Source: JACPLR01 sp041649295
Lineage (GTDB): Archaea; Nanobdellota; Nanobdellia; Pacearchaeales; GW2011-AR1
Direction: 5' to 3'
DNA length: 64,000 nucleotides
Assembly: GCA_041649295.1 (NCBI GenBank)
Contig: JBAZNI010000001.1
Span: 124,001-188,000 of the forward strand
Both the position numbers and the translations under genes were made by a program. The notes below the pieces were generated by a model. That model saw only the letters and a list, made by a program, of their open reading frames with translations. It did not search any database and was not told the DNA's origin. Shown here piece by piece: positions 1 through 7,263 of the stretch. The stretch's first letter is position 1. Each line of letters begins with the position of its first letter.

Positions 1-122
1 CTATCTGCAAACATAACCTTGCCCGCTAATTCTGTTGGGATATATCTTAATAAAATTGGTTTTCCATCGCCATTAATATCTACTTCATAATCTTCTCCTT
101 CACTTAACCCTTCCAATCCCAT
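1..122 (-). CDS. Hypothetical protein, N-terminal fragment (3' end outside window)
   Basis: An open frame on the minus strand starts at an ATG (base 122) and runs off the left edge after 40 codons. It begins MGLEGLSEGEDYEVDINGD and contains a short acidic GDGKP turn. A TATA-like AT-rich stretch lies upstream near 140-165. I do not recognise the family from this fragment. It lies downstream of the exosome/rpoK operon on the same strand but behind a gap of about 130 bases, so it may have its own promoter. Confidence 0.5.
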   Translation of the reverse strand, partial: MGLEGLSEGEDYEVDINGDGKPILLRYIPTELAGKVMFAD

Positions 123-256
123 CTATTTGCTTAAGATTAATTGTTTATAAATATTTATATAACAAGAATATTTTGTTAATGATTTTATCTGTTTGCACGG
201 AGCATATAAATGCACATCAAAGCAGTTGTCAAGTTTTCTTATTACTAACCCCGAAA

Positions 257-643
257 TTACTGCAACTCTTCACTTGCTTCTCTTCCTTCACTTTCTTCTT
301 CAATATATTCTTCGTCTTCTGGATTTGCAAGCTCCATTATTTCGCCTTTTTCTGCAATTTCTTTTTCCTCTACATTTTCACTTTCAACAGCTTCTTCTTT
401 CTTGACTTCTTCAACTTTTTTTGTAACCTTAACAGCTTTTTTCTTTGGCATCGGCTGTTTCACTGCAATAGGAAGAACCCCTTTTTCAAATTCTATTTTT
501 GCAATTTCCATAGGATTATAATGGATTTTTTCCAGTTCTTCTTCACTAAGCTCTACTAAAAGCGGGGCATTCATTGCTATTTGAAGAGATCTTGCTCCAA
601 GAATTCTTGCTGTCTCATACTTTGTAAATTCTTGCTTGTTCAT
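257..643 (-). CDS. rpoK: DNA-directed RNA polymerase subunit K (Rpo6/RpoK)
   Basis: This is the small RNA polymerase subunit equivalent to eukaryotic Rpb6 and bacterial omega, which helps assemble the RpoA clamp. Residues 7-62 carry the family core: TKYETARILGARSLQIAMNA, then NPMEIAKIEFEKGVLPI. The core normally ends soon after, but here residues 68-128 form a Lys/Glu-rich and then strongly acidic tail, which is unusual for archaeal RpoK. The gene is last in the proteasome-exosome operon, 30 bases after rrp42; archaeal exosome superoperons often carry RNA polymerase or ribosomal genes. I am sure of the core; the tail's role is unknown. Confidence 0.93.
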   Translation of the reverse strand: MNKQEFTKYETARILGARSLQIAMNAPLLVELSEEELEKIHYNPMEIAKIEFEKGVLPIAVKQPMPKKKAVKVTKKVEEVKKEEAVESENVEEKEIAEKGEIMELANPEDEEYIEEESEGREASEELQ

Positions 644-673
644 GTAATTACCCTCAGATTTGCCTATTTAAAT

Positions 674-1501
674 TTAACTATTTTGGATTGCCTCATCAAT
701 TAATTTTTCTACTTTTGGAAATATGTCTTTGTATTTTGATTCAACTAAATCCAGCATTTTTGAAAAACCCTCTTCATTTATCACATTTTCCTCTCCCTTT
801 TGCATACTGCATATTTTTATAGGATTTCCAGGAATAACTGCAAGCACAAGCCTTCCATCACTTGCCTCTTCTTCTTCAGTATTTGGGTCAAGTATTAGGC
901 TATTTTTTATCTTATATACACTAAAATTAAACGGAATGTTTTTTGTTAGCGGAATAGCCCCTACATGTGGCTTGTCATAGTCAATTTTTTCTGTTTCTTC
1001 GTCGTAAAAAGGAATTTTTGCACTTTTTAGTGCAGCAAGAGTTGCTATAAATGCGGCATCTAATAAATTCCCATTATCATTTACAGAATATATGTCGATG
1101 AAAACTGTCCAGACTTTTTCCCCCTCTTTAATGCATAATTTTTTAAAATCAATATATTTTGATTCTCTTATACCTCTGTCTACCAGCCTTCCTAGTTCAA
1201 TTGAATTAAATTTTGGAGGTCCATAATCGTATTTTTCGCTGCTTAATGGAGTTAATTCACATGTCACCATCATATTCCCCTCTTCCTGCGAATCAGGGTA
1301 GGGTTCTCCTATCCCAAGTTTAACTCCAACCCAGACTTCTGTTTTTCCTAATTTAACCTTAGCACTTCCCTCTGCTTTTTTTGATATGCCACATTCAATA
1401 TGTATGTCTCTAAACTCATCATTTTTTCTTTTATCAAATCTTTTTCCAGTTGCCAGGTATTCTGCTATTCTCTTGCTTGTATTATTGGATGTTGGAATCA
1501 T
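674..1501 (-). CDS. rrp42: Exosome complex subunit Rrp42 (non-catalytic RNase PH-like)
   Basis: Rrp42 alternates with Rrp41 in the hexameric ring of the archaeal RNA exosome, which degrades and tails RNA 3'-5' with phosphate. The 275-residue length fits the family. Visible features are the opening RIAEYLATGKRFDKRKNDEF, the RDIHIECG strand, LVDRGIRES and the LLDAAFIATLAAL helix. As expected for the inactive partner, it lacks the aspartate-rich catalytic segment of Rrp41. The start ATG overlaps the rrp41 stop by four bases, so the two are probably translationally coupled, as in other archaeal exosome operons. Confidence 0.95.
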   Translation of the reverse strand: MIPTSNNTSKRIAEYLATGKRFDKRKNDEFRDIHIECGISKKAEGSAKVKLGKTEVWVGVKLGIGEPYPDSQEEGNMMVTCELTPLSSEKYDYGPPKFNSIELGRLVDRGIRESKYIDFKKLCIKEGEKVWTVFIDIYSVNDNGNLLDAAFIATLAALKSAKIPFYDEETEKIDYDKPHVGAIPLTKNIPFNFSVYKIKNSLILDPNTEEEEASDGRLVLAVIPGNPIKICSMQKGEENVINEEGFSKMLDLVESKYKDIFPKVEKLIDEAIQNS

Positions 1502-2205
1502 TTTTCATCCACCTTTATATTTTTTAGAGCTTCTTTTTGAATTTCATAAATTTCTTTGGAAATTTTTTTGCCAAGACTAATTGCTTCTTTTAATTCTTTG
1601 CAGGAAATATGCCCGTCAAGCTGAATATGAACCAAATCTTGCTTTCTTGCTAAAAATGACATCGCTATATCTGTAGCACCTTCTCCTTCTTCATAGTCTT
1701 CTTCAGATTTATTTACATCAACAACCAGTTGTTTGTTAAGTTTTCCAATTGACACACTTGTTATCAAATCTTTCATAGGGATTCCTGCATGTGCTAATGC
1801 TAGAGAAGCAGCGTTAATCCCTGCACATCTTGTCGAAGCATCTGCCTGCGGGATTAAAATGTGCACATCTACAGCAGTATTTGGAAAATCATTTATTAAA
1901 ACAGCAGAACTTAAAGCCCACTCGCTTATTTTTGAAATTTCTGTGCTTCTTTTTGAAGGTCCTGGGCGTATCCTGTCTGTTACTGAAAAACTCATCATAT
2001 TGTAATTACATCTTAAAATTCCTTTTTCAGGATTTTGCATATGCTGAGGATGCAGTTTTCTAGGCCCGTAAACAGCTGCAATTGCAACAGTATCTCCAAA
2101 TGAAAACATTGCACTTCCATCTGCATTTGGCACAACGCCGACTTCTGCTTTTATTTTCCTTGTTTCATCTGCCCTTCTTCCGTCGCTTCGTTTATATTCT
2201 GTCAT
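1498..2205 (-). CDS. rrp41: Exosome complex exonuclease subunit Rrp41
   Basis: This is the catalytic RNase PH-fold subunit of the archaeal exosome, which carries out phosphorolytic 3'-5' RNA decay. The protein opens with RSDGRRADETRKIKAEVGVV and has the RPGPSKRSTEISKISEWAL segment that contributes RNA and phosphate contacts. Around residues 172-195, GATDIAMSFLARKQD and QLDGH carry the conserved catalytic aspartates. Length (235 aa) is normal. The start touches the end of rrp4 (shared base 2205) and the stop overlaps the rrp42 start, so three ring and cap genes are read as one tight operon. Confidence 0.96.
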   Translation of the reverse strand: MTEYKRSDGRRADETRKIKAEVGVVPNADGSAMFSFGDTVAIAAVYGPRKLHPQHMQNPEKGILRCNYNMMSFSVTDRIRPGPSKRSTEISKISEWALSSAVLINDFPNTAVDVHILIPQADASTRCAGINAASLALAHAGIPMKDLITSVSIGKLNKQLVVDVNKSEEDYEEGEGATDIAMSFLARKQDLVHIQLDGHISCKELKEAISLGKKISKEIYEIQKEALKNIKVDEK

Positions 2206-2888
2206 TATTCAGCTTCTCCTTTTTCATTATTTAAAAATTCTTGTACTTTGTCTGTAAGTCCGTGAACAAAAGATTTTTCTGTTACAAATAAAATTGCTTT
2301 TTTTGCAAGCAATTCAGCTTCAACATTTTCTCCTCTAATCCATACTATACCATTTTGCCCTACAACTATTTTTGAATCTGTTGCATCTTTAATTATTTTA
2401 ATCATGCTTCCTTCTTTGCCAATAACTCTTGGAACTTTATTTGGATTTATAAAATAAATTATTCCCCCTTCAAGTTTTCCCAAACCTCTTCCATCCATAG
2501 TCAGGTCTATTGACTTTGCACTTACTGATTTTATTTTTGCACAAAAAAAATCTCCAATACCTAAAAATTCTGACAGGTTATTTTTGTCAAGATATCGGGG
2601 TATTTCTGAAACGGGCAAAAATGACTGCAAAGGAGAATCAATGTCTGTAATCCACCCATTAAATGTTATGTCTTCAACTTTTCCAATTATTACATTTCCC
2701 CGCCGTGGGATAAACACACCTGAAAGCGGGATTACTTTGATAAGATTCTCGCTTCTTTCTACAATCCCAAATCTTTGTGCAACTATTTCATTGTTTTCGC
2801 TTCTTGTTCCATCACCTGGAATAAATCCGCTCTGGGATTCAATTACCTCGCCAGGAACTACAATTTCCCTTTCATTTTCCTCACTCAT
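2205..2888 (-). CDS. rrp4: Exosome complex RNA-binding cap protein Rrp4
   Basis: Rrp4 forms the trimeric cap over the Rrp41/Rrp42 ring and threads RNA into the pore. The 227-aa protein has the expected order: an N-terminal domain ending in IVVPGEVI, an S1-like barrel around residues 65-140 (GDFFCAKIKSVSAKSIDLTM), and a KH domain with the VPRVIGKEGSMIKIIKDATD GxxG loop near residues 155-175. It starts inside the end of the SBDS gene (4-base overlap) and abuts rrp41. The set matches the conserved archaeal exosome superoperon. Confidence 0.96.
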   Translation of the reverse strand: MSEENEREIVVPGEVIESQSGFIPGDGTRSENNEIVAQRFGIVERSENLIKVIPLSGVFIPRRGNVIIGKVEDITFNGWITDIDSPLQSFLPVSEIPRYLDKNNLSEFLGIGDFFCAKIKSVSAKSIDLTMDGRGLGKLEGGIIYFINPNKVPRVIGKEGSMIKIIKDATDSKIVVGQNGIVWIRGENVEAELLAKKAILFVTEKSFVHGLTDKVQEFLNNEKGEAE

Positions 2889-3562
2889 TTTTCCTTAATC
2901 TCCTCGCTTAAAACACTCCCATGTGTTGCAGAGTTTAATTTATCATAAAATTCCATTTGCAATCCTGATGGAATATTTAATATTGCTTTTAAATCTCCGT
3001 TTGATTTCCATTCTTCAGATTCTTTATATGGCTGGATTATTCCATAAGCATATCCTGTATATTGTGCAGGAATTGTTACTAAAATTTTTTTAACAGAAAC
3101 TTTTATTGGCATAATTAAGGATAATTTTTCAACAACTTCAGACATCTGGTTTTCAATAGGTTTATTACTTATATTAACCCCAGATTCATCAAGTGCAGTT
3201 TCAATTCTTTCTGGGGTATATGGCCTGTTGCTTCTTGGGTCAATAGCATTTCTAACTAAAAAATCAACAACCTGCTTGAATTTTCCTTCTCTTTGCTTTT
3301 CTCTGTATTCTGTTGAAATTTGTATCTCTCCGTCTTTAATTATTTTTTGAGCAATAATATTTACATCTGTTGTTCCAAATGCCTCTTTAAGTTCTTTTTC
3401 ACCAGCTCTTTCTCCTTTTTTTGAATCTGTAAACACTTCATCAAATTCCAAAACTCCGGATATATCCCCTTTTCCGGTTTTTTTAAATGTAAGAGCTTTA
3501 TCAACATCAACTAGAATTTCATAATGTTTTCCTTTTGCTTTAATCCTTGCTATATTGCTCAT
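2885..3562 (-). CDS. sbds: Ribosome maturation protein SBDS homolog (Sdo1)
   Basis: SBDS works with EF-2-type GTPases in late 60S/50S maturation and is commonly encoded in front of the exosome genes in archaea. The 225-aa protein has the FYSH domain at the N-terminus (IARIKAKGKHYEILVDVDKA, later GERAGEKELKEAFG and DVNIIAQKIIKDGEIQIS), a middle helical domain (PYTPERIETALDESGV) and a ferredoxin-like C-terminus. It lies 8 bases after psmA and overlaps rrp4. Assignment rests on clear motif match and on context. Confidence 0.95.
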   Translation of the reverse strand: MSNIARIKAKGKHYEILVDVDKALTFKKTGKGDISGVLEFDEVFTDSKKGERAGEKELKEAFGTTDVNIIAQKIIKDGEIQISTEYREKQREGKFKQVVDFLVRNAIDPRSNRPYTPERIETALDESGVNISNKPIENQMSEVVEKLSLIMPIKVSVKKILVTIPAQYTGYAYGIIQPYKESEEWKSNGDLKAILNIPSGLQMEFYDKLNSATHGSVLSEEIKEK

Positions 3563-3570
3563 TTTCGAGA

Positions 3571-4293
3571 CTAAGCATATTGTTTCAAAGAATTGCCTGT
3601 AAGTTTCTTAAGCTTTGCTTCTTTGTTCTCAATATAAGCCACATCAAATCTGCTTAATTCAAAATTCTTTCCTAGGATTTCCTTGAAGATATCTAATGCT
3701 AATTTAATCCCTCCATCTATATTTAAGTTGTTATTATATTTTAATCTAAGAATTTCTTTTATCCTTTCATCATTTTCTCCTATTGCAATTGCATTATATG
3801 AAAAATAATTTCCAGTTATGTCTGAAGAAAATACTTTGCCAACTTCATTGTCAATTCCAGCAAAAATTATTGAAACTCCAAAAGGGCGAGCTCCGCCATA
3901 CTGGGTGTATAACTGCTTCGTATTTGCAATTTCTCTTGTTATACTTTCAACTTCAATTGGAGAATTATATGTAACTCTGTTTTGCTGTGCAGCAATTCTT
4001 GCTTTGTCAATTAATACTCTTGCATCACTTAATATTCCTGCAGCACTTGCAACAATATGCTCATCAATTTCATAAACTTTGCTTGCAGATTCAGGGGATA
4101 TAAGCTTGTCATTTACTCTTCTATCAGAAACTATAACTACTCCATTTTTACATGCAATTCCTATGCTTGAACTTCCTAATCTTACTGTTTTTTCTGCATA
4201 TTCCACCTGCAATAGATGTCCATCTGGAGAAAACATAGTCGCAGTTCTGTCATATCCCATTGCCTGGTGCTGAACTTCGCTTGGCATATCCAT
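3571..4293 (-). CDS. psmA: 20S proteasome alpha subunit
   Basis: This is the alpha subunit of the archaeal 20S proteasome, forming the outer gating rings. The N-terminus has the gate and signature MGYDRTATMFSPDGHLLQVE, followed by YAEKTVRLGSSSIGIACKNG and VNDKLISPESASKVYEIDEH. Length (240 aa) is typical. MDMPSEVQHQA precedes the usual start of the signature; an internal ATG at residue 12 is a possible alternative start. The gene heads the exosome operon, an arrangement known in many archaea. The catalytic beta partner in this window is at 23141-23793 and is frameshifted. Confidence 0.96.
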   Translation of the reverse strand: MDMPSEVQHQAMGYDRTATMFSPDGHLLQVEYAEKTVRLGSSSIGIACKNGVVIVSDRRVNDKLISPESASKVYEIDEHIVASAAGILSDARVLIDKARIAAQQNRVTYNSPIEVESITREIANTKQLYTQYGGARPFGVSIIFAGIDNEVGKVFSSDITGNYFSYNAIAIGENDERIKEILRLKYNNNLNIDGGIKLALDIFKEILGKNFELSRFDVAYIENKEAKLKKLTGNSLKQYA

Positions 4294-4327
4294 TTTAAAA
4301 GATACCTATGGTTTCGTTTAGAAACTT

Positions 4328-4341
4328 CCTTTATAAAAAAG
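4328..4341 (-). promoter_or_regulatory. Promoter (BRE/TATA) of the psmA-exosome operon
   Basis: Read on the minus strand the sequence is CTTTTTTATAAAGG, a good archaeal TATA box. It lies about 35 bases before the psmA ATG, which predicts a short leader of roughly 10 bases. No other strong TATA box is seen inside the tightly overlapping operon. Confidence 0.55.
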
Positions 4342-4557
4342 TTCTTTTATATTTAGATTTTCTTTCATTATAATCTCCATTTATGAGAAGTTGTATAATA
4401 ATAGTATTTTTCTCTCTTCTCTACCCACAAATTATAATTAATTATGGTTTAAAAAGTTTACTATGTTTCGTTCTGTCGTAAACTCGGGACTTTATAATGA
4501 AAAATAAAAAGATGTCACAAGAGGGACTTAATTATTTGGCATATTACTTAATAGGTT

Positions 4558-4791
4558 TTATGTCGGGCATTGGAATAATGTTGGGCATATTTGGCATAGC
4601 CATTCTTGTATTATTACTTGAATTATTAGGAGTATAACTAATACACATAGAATAAAAATAAGAGCACAAACGAGAGATACAATTATCCCCCAATCTTCCT
4701 CTAAAAAGATTTTAACAGCTAAACCAAATAAGAAACCAACAAAAGAGCCAATTAAAATAAATAAGAAAATTATTTCAATAATCATATTCAA
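4558..4791 (-). CDS. Small two-segment membrane protein
   Basis: This is a 77-aa, very hydrophobic protein with two predicted membrane helices: one from about residue 3 to 28 (IIEIIFLFILIGSFVGFLFG) and one from about 36 to 62 (IIVSLVCALIFILCVLVILL). They are separated by the short polar loop KIFLEEDWG. The tail is Cys/Pro-rich (CQICPTLFQCPT). I do not recognise a family. It lies beside the transposase gene, in a patch with no housekeeping genes. Confidence 0.5.
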   Translation of the reverse strand: MNMIIEIIFLFILIGSFVGFLFGLAVKIFLEEDWGIIVSLVCALIFILCVLVILLIIQVIIQEWLCQICPTLFQCPT

Positions 4792-4835
4792 TTCCCGCAG
4801 AATTGATAATGGCTGGTAAGTTAAATACTTATCGG

Positions 4836-6026
4836 CTATTTTTTTATACTATTTAATAAAAGTGTATTCCATCTATTCCCCTTAACTTCTATTCCACATC
4901 TTTCAGCAGGAGTAAGTTTATCCTTTTCAGCTTTCTTTATAAAATTATGGAATACCTTAAATCCGTCTGCATAAGTTTGAGTTTCTGTAACTCCTCTTCT
5001 AACTTTTAACATTTCTTTTTGATGAGTGTGCAAGTTTTCTATTGCATTATTATTTGTTTCGTGTCTATGTCCTTTAATTGATGTAAATTTAATTTTCCTT
5101 TCTCTTCCAAAATTTCTAAATGTATTCCTGCAACCATCTTCATAACCTTTGTAGCCATCTACAATAATCTGATTAGGCATTTTACCATTCTGTTTATATG
5201 CTTCTGTAAAAACCTTTTGTGCGTCTTTACTCTTTCTACTTCTACCAGAATTAACAGAAGCAAGTAAAAACTTAGTTTGATTATCCATACAATTCCAAAC
5301 ATAATCAAATTCAGAATTTTGTATTTTAGTCTTTCCTCTTTTAGTTAATACAAGTGTTTCATCAGCGTTCCAAACCCCAGAAGTTTTAGGAGTTAGAGTT
5401 TTAGAGTATTTTTCCATAACTTCTGTAAATCTTAAAACCCATCTTCTTATTGTTTCGTGGTGTAATTTTAATCCATAAAATTGGTTAAATGTATCTGTAA
5501 TATCTCTGTAAGATAAGCCCTTGTAATAACAATCCATAGCAAGACAAACTAATTTAGCATTTCCTTTAATGTATTTAATTGGTTCTAAAACAAATCTTTT
5601 TTTACAATCCTTACAGCCAAATCTTTGCTTATCTCCTGTTTTATCGTGCCTTACCCCTCTCTTGATTAGTTTTGTAGATTTGCAGTAAGGACAGCACTTT
5701 TCAGTTGAATTTTCTAAAATTAACTCCATCTCTTGTTTTAGAGGTGTTTCTTCTATTTCATAAGCGTTCTTTAACTTTTCAAATAAAAGTATAGCTTTGA
5801 TATGTTTGCAGTATAAACCTTTCCCCTTACATCTTAATTCAAAATCTTTGCAGTTACAAGAATAACTATCAAAATGCGTAACTTCATATTTTTTACTGCT
5901 ATCAAATTGAGATGGAACTAAGTAAGTATTTTCATCTAAACATTCTGGTTTAGAATGTTCTAAGATTTGTTTTGCTCTTTGCTCTCTATTGTCTGCAAAT
6001 TGTTTAATATCTTGTGTTGTTTCCAT
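4836..6026 (-). CDS. DDE transposase with N-terminal SWIM zinc finger (IS6/IS240-like core)
   Basis: The 396-aa protein has three parts. A SWIM-type zinc finger lies at residues 57-75 (CxC, then C73xH75). A zinc ribbon follows at 112-141 (CPYC ... CKDC). The DDE integrase core has D222 in WNADET, D290 in IIVDGYKGY and E330 in NNAIENLHTHQKE, the last being the family motif next to the catalytic Glu of IS6-type enzymes. The GLSYRDITDTF and HETIRRWVLRF helices match the helix-turn-helix seen before the core. No convincing terminal inverted repeats were found, so element ends are not called. A palindromic TAGTATATACTA and a TATA box lie just upstream. Confidence 0.88.
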   Translation of the reverse strand: METTQDIKQFADNREQRAKQILEHSKPECLDENTYLVPSQFDSSKKYEVTHFDSYSCNCKDFELRCKGKGLYCKHIKAILLFEKLKNAYEIEETPLKQEMELILENSTEKCCPYCKSTKLIKRGVRHDKTGDKQRFGCKDCKKRFVLEPIKYIKGNAKLVCLAMDCYYKGLSYRDITDTFNQFYGLKLHHETIRRWVLRFTEVMEKYSKTLTPKTSGVWNADETLVLTKRGKTKIQNSEFDYVWNCMDNQTKFLLASVNSGRSRKSKDAQKVFTEAYKQNGKMPNQIIVDGYKGYEDGCRNTFRNFGRERKIKFTSIKGHRHETNNNAIENLHTHQKEMLKVRRGVTETQTYADGFKVFHNFIKKAEKDKLTPAERCGIEVKGNRWNTLLLNSIKK

Positions 6027-6125
6027 AGTATTATATAATACTTGTAGTATTTAAACATTATGGTAATTAGGTAGTATATACTACTTTATACAAATGTTTA
6101 TAAAGCAATAATACTATAATTCTAT

Positions 6126-6296
6126 ATGGAAAAAAAGACTACATCTATTAAAATTAATCCTGAATTATGGCAAGATGTTAAGATACATTGTATTAAGGAA
6201 AAAACTGATATTTCTGATTGGTTAGAGAAGATTATTAAAGAAAATTTGAAAAATAATAAAGATAATAAGAGTAAATCTTATACAAAAATGTTTTGA
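6126..6296 (+). CDS. Small ribbon-helix-helix (CopG/Arc-like) protein
   Basis: A 56-aa frame starts at ATG 6126 and stops at TGA 6296. Residues 5-42 fit a ribbon-helix-helix DNA-binding fold: strand TTSIKINPELWQDVKIHC, a turn, then ISDWLEKIIKENL. The tail is Lys/Asn-rich. A TATA box (GTTTATAAAG, about 6096-6105) lies roughly 25 bases upstream of the start, which supports leaderless expression. Such proteins are usually plasmid or toxin-antitoxin regulators. No toxin gene is adjacent; the transposase is divergent on the left. Confidence 0.6.
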   Translation: MEKKTTSIKINPELWQDVKIHCIKEKTDISDWLEKIIKENLKNNKDNKSKSYTKMF

Positions 6297-6373
6297 TTAC
6301 CATTTTTAGATTAATATTATATTATATAATATAAAACAAAAGATTTAAATAATATGATTTATATGTTTTATTT

Positions 6374-6634
6374 ATGACAGAGATTATGGATTTAAAAAAA
6401 TTGAAAAAGAAAAAGAAAACCGCAATAAGCATAACTATTAATTCTGAAAATTTAGATTTTTTAAAAGAAGATATGAAGAGAGAAGGTGTTGCGGATATGC
6501 CACTATCTTTAGTATTTGATAATCTACTTGCAGACTTTGTTAATTATAGAAAATTGCAATTTAAAATAGAAGAGCAAAAAAACCTTAAGGGGAAATCAGG
6601 TGAAGATGAACATACAAATAAAAAAGAGCAATAA
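6374..6634 (+). CDS. Small ribbon-helix-helix-like protein
   Basis: The 86-aa protein has a Lys-rich start, then TAISITINSENLDFLKEDMK and a helix LSLVFDNLLADFVNYRK, which fits a ribbon-helix-helix strand and two helices. The C-terminus is charged and probably disordered. An in-frame ATG at residue 5 (base 6386) is an alternative start. A TATA box AGATTTAAAT at 6341-6350 sits about 25 bases before base 6374 and favours the longer form. It is one of three such small regulators within 1 kb. Confidence 0.6.
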   Translation: MTEIMDLKKLKKKKKTAISITINSENLDFLKEDMKREGVADMPLSLVFDNLLADFVNYRKLQFKIEEQKNLKGKSGEDEHTNKKEQ

Positions 6635-6699
6635 AATAATCAGCATTTCTAAAAATAGAAATTATTTAGTTGGAACTTAATAATTAGAATGCTGACAAT

Positions 6700-6787
6700 G
6701 AGGGCGTAGCTTAGCCAGTTAGAGCATTCGGCTGTTATCTGCAGGATAGACACCGAAATGTCGTGGGTTAAAATCCCACCGCCCTCA
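6700..6787 (+). tRNA. tRNA-Asn (GTT) with a 14-nt intron at 37/38
   Basis: The acceptor stem GAGGGCG (6700-6706) pairs perfectly with CGCCCTC, followed by discriminator A. The D arm is GCTT/GAGC, the anticodon stem TTCGG/CCGAA, and the T arm GTGGG/CCCAC. The anticodon GTT is at 6734-6736. Fourteen extra bases follow A37. They fold as a textbook archaeal bulge-helix-bulge: bulge TAT, 4-bp helix CTGT/ATAG, bulge ACA. The D loop has G18-T19 rather than GG, and the T loop has A56 rather than C, so the tertiary pair is U19-A56 in place of G19-C56. The CCA end is not encoded, consistent with the CCA enzyme gene at 31192-32490. Confidence 0.93.
6738..6751 (+). other. tRNA-Asn intron
   Basis: TCTGCAGGATAGAC is removed between A37 and A38. 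Cleavage after the second base of each three-base bulge gives exactly the canonical CTGTTAA anticodon loop. The intron is near the shortest that can support a bulge-helix-bulge. The ligase RtcB and its activator archease are encoded at 50217 and 40164. The splicing endonuclease is not in the window. Confidence 0.85.
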
Positions 6788-6797
6788 TTATCACTCA

Positions 6798-6809
6798 CCA
6801 TCGCGATGG
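6798..6809. repeat. 12-bp palindrome downstream of tRNA-Asn
   Basis: CCATCGCGATGG is a perfect palindrome starting 11 bases after the tRNA end. It is flanked by TCACTCA and ATTGGTGA, which add a few imperfect pairs. It may act in tRNA 3' processing or termination, or be an operator. The rest of 6788-6958 is AT-rich and shows no gene. Confidence 0.45.
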
Positions 6810-6958
6810 ATTGGTGAATATAAGTAGTTAGACTTAATAGAAATATTATTTAAACCTTTTGATTTTAGAGAATTATTACAGCCATTAAAGTAACCCAATA
6901 GTTTTTTCATTTCAACCTCTTATTACTATTAATATTATGATAACAATACTTATAAATG

Positions 6959-7138
6959 TTACTTTTTGTTTCCATTTTGTTTTTTAATTCTTATTGCCTC
7001 TTTTATTTTTGGTAGATTAATACACGCTTTTATCATTTTTTTGAGTGCAATCTTTTTGTTCTTTTCATCTTCAAGAAACATAAATGCGGATAGTATTTCA
7101 TTTTCTTCGTCGTCGAGTTCTATTTGTATATGTTTCAT
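6959..7138 (-). CDS. Small ribbon-helix-helix-like regulator
   Basis: A 59-aa frame starts at ATG 7138 and stops at 6959. It begins MKHIQIELDDEENEILSAFM and continues with a Lys-rich helical region, which fits a strand followed by two helices of a CopG-type fold. An AGGAGA-like purine run stands just upstream of the ATG. Two ATATC-N5-GATAT palindromes lie 27-60 bases upstream and are plausible autoregulatory operators. No partner toxin is evident; the divergent gene at 7264 is of unknown function. Confidence 0.5.
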   Translation of the reverse strand: MKHIQIELDDEENEILSAFMFLEDEKNKKIALKKMIKACINLPKIKEAIRIKKQNGNKK

Positions 7139-7164
7139 AAGGAGATAACTCTTTCTCCTTTTAA

Positions 7165-7198
7165 ATATCTATCGGATATTATTATATCTATTAGATAT
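7165..7198. promoter_or_regulatory. Tandem palindromic operators between divergent genes
   Basis: Two copies of ATATC-N5-GATAT occur at 7165-7179 and 7184-7198. Their centres are 19 bases apart, close to two helical turns. They lie between the divergent genes at 7138 (minus) and 7264 (plus), next to the TATA box CTATAAATAC (about 7203-7212). The arrangement fits cooperative binding by a small ribbon-helix-helix dimer, which is an inference. Confidence 0.5.
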
Positions 7199-7263
7199 AA
7201 TTGCTATAAATACTTTTCGGTTTTAAAACACAAAGATTAAAACTACCAATAATCTATATTTTT

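Noticed and set aside
4800..6125. Terminal inverted repeats of the transposase element
   Set aside because: Comparison of both flanks gave only short AT-rich matches that base composition explains.
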